Assembly: GCF_000373645.1 (NCBI RefSeq)
Contig: NZ_KB892018.1
Coordinates: forward strand, 1 to 64,000
Reading direction: 5' to 3'
Length of the DNA: 64,000 bases
Origin: Streptomyces sp. ATexAB-D23
GTDB taxonomy: Bacteria; Actinomycetota; Actinomycetes; Streptomycetales; Streptomycetaceae
The notes under the pieces were generated by a model. The model was given only the letters and a program-made list of their open reading frames with translations, was not told the DNA's origin and ran no database searches. A program made the position numbers and the translations under genes. The number at the start of each line of letters is the position of its first letter. Position 1 is the first letter of the stretch. Positions 57,149-64,000 of the stretch are shown here, one piece after another.

Positions 57149-58780
57149 ATGGACGCTGTGACCCAGGTCCCCGTGCCGGTCAACGAGCCGGTCCACTCCT
57201 ACGCCCCGGGCTCCCCGGAGCGTGCCCGGCTGGAGGCGAAGCTCAAGGAGCTCGCCGAGAATCCGGTCGACCTGCCGATGACCATCGGCGGTGAGAAGCG
57301 GATGGGCGGCGGCGAGCGCGTCGACGTCGTGCAGCCCCACAACCACAAGGCCGTCATCGGCACCTTCGCCGGCGCCACCGAGCAGGACGCCCAGGACGCG
57401 ATCGACGCCGCCCTGGCCGCCGCCCCGGCCTGGCGCGCGATGTCCTTCGACGACCGCGCCGCCATCATCCTGCGCGCCGCCGAGCTGCTCTCCGGCCCCT
57501 GGCGCGAGACGCTGGCCGCCTCCACGATGCTCGGCCAGGGCAAGACCGCCCAGCAGGCCGAGATCGACTGTCCCTGCGAGCTGATCGACTTCTGGCGCTT
57601 CAACGTGCACTACGCGCGCCAGATCCTCGCCGAGCAGCCCCCGGCGAACTCCCCGGGCGTGTGGAACCGCATGGACCACCGCCCGCTGGAGGGCTTCGTC
57701 TACGCGATCACGCCGTTCAACTTCTCGGCCATCGCGGCCAACCTGCCGACCGCGCCCGCCCTCATGGGCAACGTCGTGGTGTGGAAGCCGTCCCCGACGC
57801 AGACGCACGCCGCCGTGCTGCTGATGCGGCTCCTGGAGGAGGCGGGCCTGCCCAAGGGCGTCATCAACCTGGTGACGGGCGACGGCATCGCCGTCTCCGA
57901 GGTGGCGCTCAACCACCGCGACCTGGCCGGTATCCACTTCACCGGCTCGACGCCCACCTTCCAGCACCTGTGGAAGACGGTCGGCAACAACATCGCCAAC
58001 TACCGCACCTACCCGCGGCTCGTCGGCGAGACCGGCGGCAAGGACTTCGTGGTCGCCCACCCCTCGGCCGACCACGCGATCCTGAAGACCGCCCTGACCC
58101 GGGGCTCCTTCGAGTACCAGGGCCAGAAGTGCTCGGCCACGTCGCGCGCCTACGTCCCGGCCTCCATCTGGAACTCCGGTTTCAAGGAGGCGTTCGCGGC
58201 CGAGGTCGACTCGATCACCATGGGCGACGTCACCGACCTGTCGCACTTCATGGGCGCCGTCATCGACGACCGCTCCTTCGCGAAGAACAAGGCCGCCATC
58301 GACCGCGCCGCCGCCGACCCGGCGTGCACGATCATCGCGGGCGGCACGTACGACGACTCGGTGGGCTACTTCGTCCGTCCGACCGTCATCGAGTGCAGCG
58401 ACCCCGAGAACGAGGTCTTCACGACCGAGTACTTCGGCCCGATCCTCGCCGTGCACGTCTACGAGGACGAGAAGTACGACGCGATGCTGGAGCAGATGGA
58501 GTCGGTCTCCGACTACGCCCTGACCGGTTCCGTCATCGCGAACGACCGCGCCGCTGCCGCGTACACGATGGAGAAGCTGCGGTACGCCGCGGGCAACTTC
58601 TACATCAACGACAAGTCGACCGGTGCCGTCGTCGGCCAGCAGCCCTTCGGCGGCGGCCGCGCCTCCGGTACGAACGACAAGGCGGGCGCGCCGCAGAACC
58701 TCCAGCGCTGGACCCTCACCCGGGCCATCAAGGAGACCTTGGTCCCGCCGACCGAGTACACCTACCCCCACCAGGGCTGA
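57149..58780 (+). CDS. pruA: 1-pyrroline-5-carboxylate dehydrogenase
   Basis: A 543-aa aldehyde dehydrogenase that oxidises glutamate semialdehyde to glutamate. The catalytic Cys lies in YQGQKCSATSRAYVP and the general base Glu in LVGETGGKDFVVAHPSAD. It has the P5CDH-specific block FVYAITPFNFSAIAANLPTAPALMGNVVVWKPS. The start is ATG 57149, with GAAGGAGC upstream. It forms a two-gene operon with proline dehydrogenase. A strong terminator follows. Confidence 0.97.
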   Translation: MDAVTQVPVPVNEPVHSYAPGSPERARLEAKLKELAENPVDLPMTIGGEKRMGGGERVDVVQPHNHKAVIGTFAGATEQDAQDAIDAALAAAPAWRAMSFDDRAAIILRAAELLSGPWRETLAASTMLGQGKTAQQAEIDCPCELIDFWRFNVHYARQILAEQPPANSPGVWNRMDHRPLEGFVYAITPFNFSAIAANLPTAPALMGNVVVWKPSPTQTHAAVLLMRLLEEAGLPKGVINLVTGDGIAVSEVALNHRDLAGIHFTGSTPTFQHLWKTVGNNIANYRTYPRLVGETGGKDFVVAHPSADHAILKTALTRGSFEYQGQKCSATSRAYVPASIWNSGFKEAFAAEVDSITMGDVTDLSHFMGAVIDDRSFAKNKAAIDRAAADPACTIIAGGTYDDSVGYFVRPTVIECSDPENEVFTTEYFGPILAVHVYEDEKYDAMLEQMESVSDYALTGSVIANDRAAAAYTMEKLRYAAGNFYINDKSTGAVVGQQPFGGGRASGTNDKAGAPQNLQRWTLTRAIKETLVPPTEYTYPHQG

Positions 58781-58820
58781 CACCCCCGGGGCGCCCCACC
58801 CCGGCGCCCCGCCCCGAGTC

Positions 58821-58861
58821 CCGCCCCCCGTTCGGTTCCCCTGCCGGACGGGGGGCGGTTT
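58821..58861 (+). terminator. Terminator after pruA
   Basis: CCGCCCCCCGTTCGG (58821-58835) pairs with CCGGACGGGGGGCGG (58844-58858) with one G-T pair, then TTT. It lies 40 bp after the stop codon. Confidence 0.8.
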
Positions 58862-58880
58862 CCATGGGCGCCCCCCAACC

Positions 58881-58920
58881 CCAGCCGCGCACGATCAGCC
58901 CCAGCCGTGCACGATCAGCG
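58881..58920 (-). repeat. 20-bp tandem duplication across the acyltransferase stop codon
   Basis: Two 20-bp units (58881-58900 and 58901-58920) share CCAGCCG-GCACGATCAGC and differ at two positions. The stop of the minus-strand gene (58895-58897) lies in the unit that has been copied beyond the gene's end. Confidence 0.85.
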
Positions 58921-60103
58921 CCAGCCCGGCCGCGGACCCGCCGCCCAGCAGCGCCAGGTAGCGGCCGTACAGCCGACGGTGGCGGCGCAGCAGCAGGCCG
59001 AACGCGGCGAAGGCCAGGCCCACCGTCAGGGTCCGGGCACCCCGCGCCGCCGCCGAAGCGGCCGGCCAGTCCTTCGCGGGCACCGGGGCCCGGCCCGCCT
59101 CGGCGCCGTACACCTTGAAGGGGATGCCGTTCCACGGCTGGTGGCGTACCGCCGCCGCGCCCTCCAGGGCCAGTTCCTGGCGGACCTGCGCGCGCATCCG
59201 GTCCGTGGTCAGCGGGGCCGGCAGGTGCACGCCCGCCGCCGCCAGGTGCAGGGCGAGCAGCCCGCCCGCGAGGCTGCCGGCCAGGGCGGCCAGCGACATC
59301 CGCAGGGCCGCGCGGGGCACCGCCACGCACACCACGCCCAGCAGCAGCTCCGGCATCAGCGGCCAGCTCAGCGCCTCCGCGAACGCCCAGCAGAACGCCA
59401 GCGGCAGCCCCAGCCGCGAGGTGACGACGGCGGCCACCCGCCTGCGCGCCGCGGAGTCCCCGAGCGGTTCGGCGGCCGTGCGGTCGTGCAGCTCGCGCAC
59501 CGCGTCGCGGGCGGCCTCGGGGGAGACCCCGGACGGCAGCGGCTCGCCGATCGTGACCCGGACCAGGGACGAGCGCAGCCGGCCGTGCTTGGGCAGCAGC
59601 CGGTCCGTGCCCGCGATGCCCACCGGCACCACCGGGACCCCCGCCTCGTCGGCGAGGACCAGCGCGCCCCGGTGGAAGGAGCCCAGGGCGCCGTCCTTCG
59701 CCCGGGTGCCCTCGGGGAACAGCACGACCGCCCGGCCCTCCCGCAGCTCGCCGGTCATCGAGAGCAGGTCCGCCATGCCGCCGCCCGCCCGCCGCACCGG
59801 GAAGCCGGCTGCCAGCCTGCGGCAGATCCGCCGCCGCCAGGGGGAGGCGAACCAGTAGTCGGCCGCCGCGCCGATCGCCGGGCCGTGCCGGGCGTCGAGG
59901 GCGGCGAGGAGGGCCGCGGTGTCCGCGTGCGAGGTGTGGTTGGCGACGACCACGCAGCCGCCGCGCGGCAGCCGGCCGCGCCGCTCGACCCCGCCCGTGA
60001 GGCTGAGCACGCCCCACCACAGTCCGCGCCGCAGCGCGGAGGCGACGCGGGAGCGGACCGGGAGGACCCGGTGGCCGGGGGTGCGCAGCAGGGTCGTCAT
60101 CAC
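58895..60103 (-). CDS. PlsC-like acyltransferase fused to a hydrophobic C-terminal domain
   Basis: A 402-aa protein; ATG 60103 or 60100 overlaps the stop of the CdsA-like gene, so the two are translationally coupled. The acyltransferase half has the HX4D motif NHTSHAD (His56, Asp61) and the EGTR motif (131-134, FPEGTRAKDGALGSFHRGAL). The C-terminal half (about 230-400) has membrane segments (LALPLAFCWAFAEALSWPLMPELLLGVVCVAV and LTVGLAFAAFGLLLRR) that resemble no PlsC. It probably acylates a lipid precursor for the operon's other two enzymes. The fusion is unusual. Confidence 0.85.
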   Translation of the reverse strand: MMTTLLRTPGHRVLPVRSRVASALRRGLWWGVLSLTGGVERRGRLPRGGCVVVANHTSHADTAALLAALDARHGPAIGAAADYWFASPWRRRICRRLAAGFPVRRAGGGMADLLSMTGELREGRAVVLFPEGTRAKDGALGSFHRGALVLADEAGVPVVPVGIAGTDRLLPKHGRLRSSLVRVTIGEPLPSGVSPEAARDAVRELHDRTAAEPLGDSAARRRVAAVVTSRLGLPLAFCWAFAEALSWPLMPELLLGVVCVAVPRAALRMSLAALAGSLAGGLLALHLAAAGVHLPAPLTTDRMRAQVRQELALEGAAAVRHQPWNGIPFKVYGAEAGRAPVPAKDWPAASAAARGARTLTVGLAFAAFGLLLRRHRRLYGRYLALLGGGSAAGLALIVHGWG

Positions 60104-60960
60104 GTCATCACCATCGCCAGGAGGAGGGCCACCAGCAGGGAGTCGATCCGGTCGAGCAGCCCGCCGAAGCCCGGCAGCCAGCTGCCCGCGTCCTTCACCC
60201 CGGACTCGCGCTTGACCATCGACTCGACCAGGTCACCCAGGACACAGCCGCCGATGACGGCACCCCACAGGGGGAGGCCGAACTCGCCGAGCGCCAGCAG
60301 GAGCAGGGCCGTCGCGAGTCCCGCGCCCAGTACACCGGCCCAGGTCTTGTTGGGGGAGAGCGGCGACAGGGGGCGGGACAGCGGTCCGCGCCGCCCGAGT
60401 GCCGTACCGCCGCACCAGGCGCCGACATCGCCGAGCGCCACCGCCAGGCCCACCGCGACCGCCGTCTCGCCGAGCGTCACCAGGCCGGTCAGCGCGACCG
60501 GTATCCACAGCAGGCCGAACACGGTCCGGGCGGTCCGGGTGAAGCCCGACCGGTCGTCGCCGCCCAGCACGGACGGCAGCGCCGCCGCGACCAGGAGGAG
60601 GGCCGCCGCACGCGGGTCCAGCAGGTGCGGGGCGAGCCACGCCAGGGCCGGCAGGGCCACCGAGGCCGTCACCAGCACGGCCAGGTCGCCCCGGCGCAGC
60701 CCCGCCATCCGGGCGTACTCGCCGGCCGCGACCACGCCGAGCCCGGCGGCCAGCGCGTACGTTCCGCCGCCGCCCAGGAAGAACGCCCCCAGGAAGACCG
60801 GGGCGACCAGCGCCCAGGTCCGCCAGCGCCTGCGCAGTTCGGCGCGCATCCGCAACCGCGCGGGGAGGACCGCGACGGCGACCCCGCCCGCGCCCAGCAC
60901 ACCCGCGACGAGCGGCAGGGCGCGGGCGGCCGCCTCCTCGGCGATCAGTACGGCGCTCAT
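60100..60960 (-). CDS. Phosphatidate cytidylyltransferase (CdsA family)
   Basis: A 286-aa integral membrane enzyme that makes CDP-diacylglycerol from phosphatidate and CTP. About eight helices are predicted. The CDS signature is visible: SPNKTWAGVLGAGLATAL and the metal-binding block LGDLVESMVKRESGVKDAGSWLPGFGGLLDRIDSLL. Its neighbours indicate a dedicated, accessory lipid route rather than the housekeeping copy. It overlaps the upstream phosphatidyltransferase gene by 4 bp and the acyltransferase by 4 bp. Confidence 0.92.
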   Translation of the reverse strand: MSAVLIAEEAAARALPLVAGVLGAGGVAVAVLPARLRMRAELRRRWRTWALVAPVFLGAFFLGGGGTYALAAGLGVVAAGEYARMAGLRRGDLAVLVTASVALPALAWLAPHLLDPRAAALLLVAAALPSVLGGDDRSGFTRTARTVFGLLWIPVALTGLVTLGETAVAVGLAVALGDVGAWCGGTALGRRGPLSRPLSPLSPNKTWAGVLGAGLATALLLLALGEFGLPLWGAVIGGCVLGDLVESMVKRESGVKDAGSWLPGFGGLLDRIDSLLVALLLAMVMT

Positions 60961-61529
60961 GCCAACTCCCGCCGGAGTCCGGCCAGCCGGAGCGCCGCGG
61001 TGAGCAGCGAGCCCGCGGCGATCACGATCAGCACCGGGACGGCCCAGCCGCTCGCGGCGGCGACCACCACCAGCAGGCAGCGCTCGGTCTTGCCGACCGG
61101 GCCGCCGTTGCGCCGGGGCGCCCCGGCGGCGGCCCCGGCCAGCGAGACCCAGGACGGCAGCGTGGCCGCGAGGGCCGCCACGGCCACCAGCCCGAGCGGG
61201 GCGAGCGCCAGGAAACCGGCCAGCACCACCAGGTCCGCGACCCGGTCGCCCAGCTCGTTGAGGACCGCGCCGCGCCGGGTCGTACGGCCCGTGTCGCGGG
61301 CCAGCGCGCCGTCCAGGTTGGCGAAGGCGAGCCGCGCCGCGAGGAGGACCGCGACCGGCAGGGCGGCCGGGCCCGGGGGCAGCAGGGCCAGGGCGGCGGC
61401 GGCACCGGCCGCGGCGGCCACACCGGCGGCGGTGAGGGTGTCGGGCGACACCTCACGGCGGGCCAGCGAGGCGCGGACACCGGAGAGCCGGTCCGCGTAC
61501 CAGGGCTTGAGAGCGTAGAGGCCGTTCAT
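60957..61529 (-). CDS. CDP-alcohol phosphatidyltransferase, YnbA-like
   Basis: A 190-aa membrane enzyme. The start ATG 61529 (MNGLYALKPWYADRL) was preferred over 61553. The family motif appears as LDGALAR then G-AVLNELGDRVAD. Compared with the canonical four-Asp motif (DxxDGxxAR, GxxxDxxxD), the first Asp is Ala and the third is Asn. This is the pattern I recall in the YnbA subgroup, so it is likely an enzyme with altered chemistry rather than a pseudogene. It would transfer a phosphatidyl group from CDP-DAG to an alcohol. Membrane helices are predicted throughout. Confidence 0.82.
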   Translation of the reverse strand: MNGLYALKPWYADRLSGVRASLARREVSPDTLTAAGVAAAAGAAAALALLPPGPAALPVAVLLAARLAFANLDGALARDTGRTTRRGAVLNELGDRVADLVVLAGFLALAPLGLVAVAALAATLPSWVSLAGAAAGAPRRNGGPVGKTERCLLVVVAAASGWAVPVLIVIAAGSLLTAALRLAGLRRELA

Positions 61530-61631
61530 GGCTGCAACTCTCGTGCGACGCACGTTCTTTCGGCACGGGGCGGGTACTCAAGTACGGCTGAGTACCCGGG
61601 CGGGGGGCTACTGCCCGGCCGTACGGATGGG

Positions 61632-62645
61632 CTACTGCCCGGTCGTACGGATCAGCATCTTGCCGGTGTTCTCGCCGCGCAGCATGCCCAGGAAGCCGTC
61701 CACGGTCCGCTCGAACCCATCCACCACCGTGACGTCCGGCGCGATCCGGCCGGTGCGCAGCCGAGGCACGAGCAGGGCCTCCAACTCGCCCTGCGCGTCC
61801 CGGTGGTTGCGGACGAGCACGCCTTCGAGGCGCAGGCTCTTGCCCACCACGTCGAACAGGTTGCGCGGGGCCGGCGGCGGCCGGTGGGCCGAGTGGTACT
61901 GGGCGATGGCGCCGACCCAGGCGATCCGGCCGAACTCGCGCATCGCCGCGATCGTGCCCTCCAGGTGGTCTCCGCCGACGTTGTCCACGGCGGCGTCGAT
62001 CCCGTCCGGCGCGGCCTTCGCCAGCAGCTCGCCGACCGGCCCGTCGTGGTAGTCGAACGCGGCGTCGAAGCCGAGCTCCGAGGTGAGCCGGGCGGCCTTC
62101 GCCGCCGAGCCCGCGCTGCCGACGATCCGGCCCGCGCCGAGCAGCCGGGCGATCCGGCCGACCGCCGTGCCCACCCCGCCCGCGGCGGCGGAGACGAACA
62201 GGTCCTGCCCCGGCCGCAGTTCCAGGACACGCGTCAGGGCCACGTAGGCGGTGAGCCCCGTGCCGCCGAGGATCGAGAGGTGGGCGGTCAGCGGCACCCC
62301 CTCGTACGACGGGAGCAGGCGGGTGCCGTCGGTGCCGGCCGTGACCAGGGCGTGGGTGCGCCAGCCCTGCCGGTGGAAGACGAGGTCGCCCTCCGCGAGG
62401 CCCGGGTCCAGGGAGGCGGTGACCCGGCCCACCGCGCGTCCCTCCAACGGTGCGTTCAGCTCCCAGCCCTCGTCCATCTCCTCGCGGTGGTACGGGTCCA
62501 CGGAGAGGTAGAGGTTCTCCACCAGGGCCTGCCCGGGGGCGGGGGCGGGCAGCGGGGACTCGGCGAGGGCGAAGAGATCCGGGGTGGGGAAGCCCGTGGG
62601 GCGGGCGGTCAGGTGGAAGGCGCGGGCGGTGCGGGTCGTCGTCAT
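61632..62645 (-). CDS. NADP-dependent oxidoreductase, MDR family (zinc-independent)
   Basis: A 337-aa enzyme of the PTGR/leukotriene B4 dehydrogenase-like group. Start ATG 62645 (MTTTRTARAFHLTARPTG). The open frame beyond overlaps the LysR gene. Motifs: NLYLSVDPYHREEM, GTGLTAYVALTRVLELRPGQDLFVSAAAGGVGTAVGRIARL and DNVGGDHLEGTIAAMREFGRIAWVG. No zinc-binding Cys set is present. It probably reduces alpha,beta-unsaturated carbonyls with NADPH. Divergent from a LysR regulator across overlapping palindromes. Confidence 0.92.
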   Translation of the reverse strand: MTTTRTARAFHLTARPTGFPTPDLFALAESPLPAPAPGQALVENLYLSVDPYHREEMDEGWELNAPLEGRAVGRVTASLDPGLAEGDLVFHRQGWRTHALVTAGTDGTRLLPSYEGVPLTAHLSILGGTGLTAYVALTRVLELRPGQDLFVSAAAGGVGTAVGRIARLLGAGRIVGSAGSAAKAARLTSELGFDAAFDYHDGPVGELLAKAAPDGIDAAVDNVGGDHLEGTIAAMREFGRIAWVGAIAQYHSAHRPPPAPRNLFDVVGKSLRLEGVLVRNHRDAQGELEALLVPRLRTGRIAPDVTVVDGFERTVDGFLGMLRGENTGKMLIRTTGQ

Positions 62646-62694
62646 GGCAGTGACCGTAGGAAGGAACTTTCCGGCCCGGCAGCGGGTTGCGTCG

Positions 62695-62726
62695 ATGGAA
62701 AGACCGTTTCCATGAACAGCTTTCAT
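62695..62726. promoter_or_regulatory. Overlapping LysR-type operators between the MDR and LysR genes
   Basis: ATGGAAA-N5-TTTCCAT (62695-62713) is a perfect 7-bp inverted repeat. It overlaps ATGAA-N5-TTCAT (62712-62726), which has the same 5-bp spacing. The second half-site includes the likely start codon region (ATG 62725) of the LysR gene. This is the usual recognition/activation site layout of LysR regulators. Confidence 0.65.
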
Positions 62727-63645
62727 GGATCGGCGGATCGAATGGATCGAGGGGACCCGCGCGATGGCCGACCTGACCCCGCACGAGCTGCGCATCCTGC
62801 TCGCCGTCGAGAGCGCGGGCAGCTTCTCCGGCGCCGCCGTGGCTCTGGACATGACGCAGTCGGCCGTCTCCCACGCGGTCCGGGCGAGCGAGCGCAGGAT
62901 CGGCGCCGTCCTCTTCGAGCGCGGCCGCAAGGGTGCCACGCCCACCCCGGCGGGCGCGAGCGCACTCGGGTACGCCCGGCGCGTCCTGCGGCTGTTGGAG
63001 CTGATGGGCGCCGAGGCGCGGGCGGCCGCGGCCGGGCCCGGGGCGGCCGCCCCGGCGGGGGTACTGCGGATCGCGGCCTTCCGCAGCGCCGCGCTGCATC
63101 TGCTGCCGCCCGCCCTGGAACGGCTGCGGGCGCGCCACCCGGGGATCGAACCGGTGGTGCGGGTGGTGCGCGAGCTGGGGCGGGGCACGGCGGGCGAGGT
63201 CCTGGCCGGGCGCGCCGATCTGGGGATCGCGACCATCGGGACGAGTGCGCCGGTCCCCGATGAGCTGGTCGGGGGAGTGCTGCGGGAGGAGGAGTACGCC
63301 CTCGTGTACCCGGCCGGTCATCCGGCGCCCCGGACGCTGCCGCTGCTGGACTGGGCGGAGAACTGCACCTCGTACACCCGGGACTGGTGGGCGGCGCAGG
63401 ACTGGATTCCGCGGGCGACCGTGGAGGCCGAGGACGACGGAGCGGTGCTCTCGATGGTGTCCGCCGGTCTCGGCATGGCGATCATGCCCGGACTGTCCCT
63501 CCATGGAGCACCGGACACCGTCGGGATCACCGCACTCGGACCGGAGCGCCCGACCCGCTCCGTGGGCTACGTCACCACCCCTGAGCTGGCACGTTCCCCC
63601 GCCGTGCGGGCCCTCATCCGGGAGCTGAGAGTGAGCGGCGGGTGA
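62725..63645 (+). CDS. LysR family transcriptional regulator
   Basis: A 306-aa regulator. The start is ATG 62725 or, more likely, ATG 62764 (MADLTPHELRILLAVESAGSF). N-terminal helix-turn-helix residues: GSFSGAAVALDMTQSAVSHAVRASERRIGAVLFERGRKGATPTPAG. A C-terminal substrate-binding domain (GVLRIAAFRSAALHLLPPALERLRARHPGIEP) follows. It is divergent from the MDR oxidoreductase and should control it. Effector unknown. Confidence 0.92.
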   Translation: MDRRIEWIEGTRAMADLTPHELRILLAVESAGSFSGAAVALDMTQSAVSHAVRASERRIGAVLFERGRKGATPTPAGASALGYARRVLRLLELMGAEARAAAAGPGAAAPAGVLRIAAFRSAALHLLPPALERLRARHPGIEPVVRVVRELGRGTAGEVLAGRADLGIATIGTSAPVPDELVGGVLREEEYALVYPAGHPAPRTLPLLDWAENCTSYTRDWWAAQDWIPRATVEAEDDGAVLSMVSAGLGMAIMPGLSLHGAPDTVGITALGPERPTRSVGYVTTPELARSPAVRALIRELRVSGG

Positions 63646-63902
63646 GTCGCCGTAAACCTCCGTCTCAGATAGTAGGAAGTCCGAGTAATTATGGAGACAG
63701 ACCGGCGAGGCTGTTCTAGCTTTGTAGAAGCCGAACGTCTCGCTCGATCAAGCGACTGGCGGTCGTGAGCGCGCGCCCTTGAGCAGGCAACCCCTGCGGC
63801 GCCTGCTCCCCGCCCCTTCCGGCACCTCGAAATCACTGATCTCGACATCACTTCACGCTGTTCGATCTCGAAATCCGCGCGATCTCAAGGAGTCGATCCA
63901 CC

Positions 63903-64000
63903 ATGGCCGAGACCACCATCCGCCGCCGCGTCCGTCACGCCCACCGCCCGGCCGAATCGGAGCGCAAGGCCGCCGCCGCGGCCCTCCAGCGCGCCCTCGA
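63903..64000 (+). CDS. Small basic/Ala-rich hypothetical protein, 5' part (cut by window end)
   Basis: Only 32 full codons and part of the next are visible. It starts at ATG 63903, with AAGGAG at 63886-63891. The protein begins MAETTIRRRVRHAHR and continues as an Ala/Lys/Arg helix. I recall similar short proteins in Streptomyces but no function. The region 63646-63902 before it shows no other gene; it contains two CTCGAAATC repeats and AT-rich patches that could hold its promoter. Confidence 0.65.
   Translation, partial: MAETTIRRRVRHAHRPAESERKAAAAALQRAL

Noticed and set aside
60957..61529. Phosphatidyltransferase as a pseudogene because two motif Asp residues are missing
   Set aside because: The frame is full length, coupled to its neighbours, and the Ala/Asn substitutions agree with what I recall for the YnbA subgroup.

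Overview
The window is chromosomal DNA from a Streptomyces or very close actinomycete. The evidence is very high GC with G/C at most third codon positions, frequent GTG starts, overlapping GTGA stop/start junctions, and a gene order I recognise from memory as typical of Streptomyces (sdaA-glyA-gcvH-gcvT, a dipeptide ABC operon, mnmA, ligA, gatCAB, ilvBNC-serA, proline catabolism). No computation or database search was run, so family names rest on motifs and remembered homologues.

Layout. 1-2246 is an accessory patch: the 3' end of an Rhs/polymorphic-toxin gene, a small probable immunity gene, and a VapBC-type toxin-antitoxin pair lying between two copies of a 33-bp sequence. 2253-6903 (minus) is a serine/glycine block: a tandem glycine riboswitch, then gcvT-gcvH-glyA, a hairpin, and sdaA. 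7092-9641 holds a P-loop protein and two SseB-like proteins. 10105-16325 is a dipeptide/oligopeptide ABC operon in the order C-A-B-D-F. 16344-21552 carries a TRIC-type channel, a thioesterase behind a palindromic operator, a WYL regulator, a TetR regulator divergent from tiny membrane-protein genes, and a cysteine desulfurase. 21637-29616 carries a Tat amidase, mnmA, an alpha/beta hydrolase lacking its serine, a DUF427 protein, a LOG protein, an SDR, a core-type methionine synthase and ligA.

29834-42458 has a GGDEF/EAL protein (RmdB-like), gatC-gatA-(80-aa protein)-gatB, an MMPL transporter, an acidic membrane protein, a 59-aa protein and a large LuxR-type ATPase regulator. 42477-49077 has a sugar-dehydrogenase lipoprotein, an aldo/keto reductase, a 2-hydroxyacid dehydrogenase and a second c-di-GMP protein with a degenerate EAL domain. 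49111-54663 is branched-chain amino acid and serine biosynthesis: a leader peptide and attenuator, ilvB-ilvN-ilvC, a 15-bp hairpin, then serA. 54799-58780 is proline catabolism: a PucR-type regulator divergent from proline dehydrogenase and pruA, with a 16-bp palindrome between. 58895-61529 (minus) is a three-gene phospholipid operon (CDP-alcohol phosphatidyltransferase, CdsA-like, PlsC-like) that resembles the E. coli ynbAB pair. A divergent MDR oxidoreductase/LysR pair and the start of a small gene close the window.

Recurrent small-scale structure is notable. Four genes end in or just before short tandem duplications (18-26 bp units), three of them spanning the stop codon. Many genes have a TAnnnT-like -10 box only 6-10 nt before the start codon, implying leaderless mRNAs. 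Two of these -10 boxes sit inside a perfect palindrome. Good palindromic operator candidates lie next to five regulators or regulated genes. No rRNA, tRNA, CRISPR array, transposase or secondary-metabolite cluster was seen.
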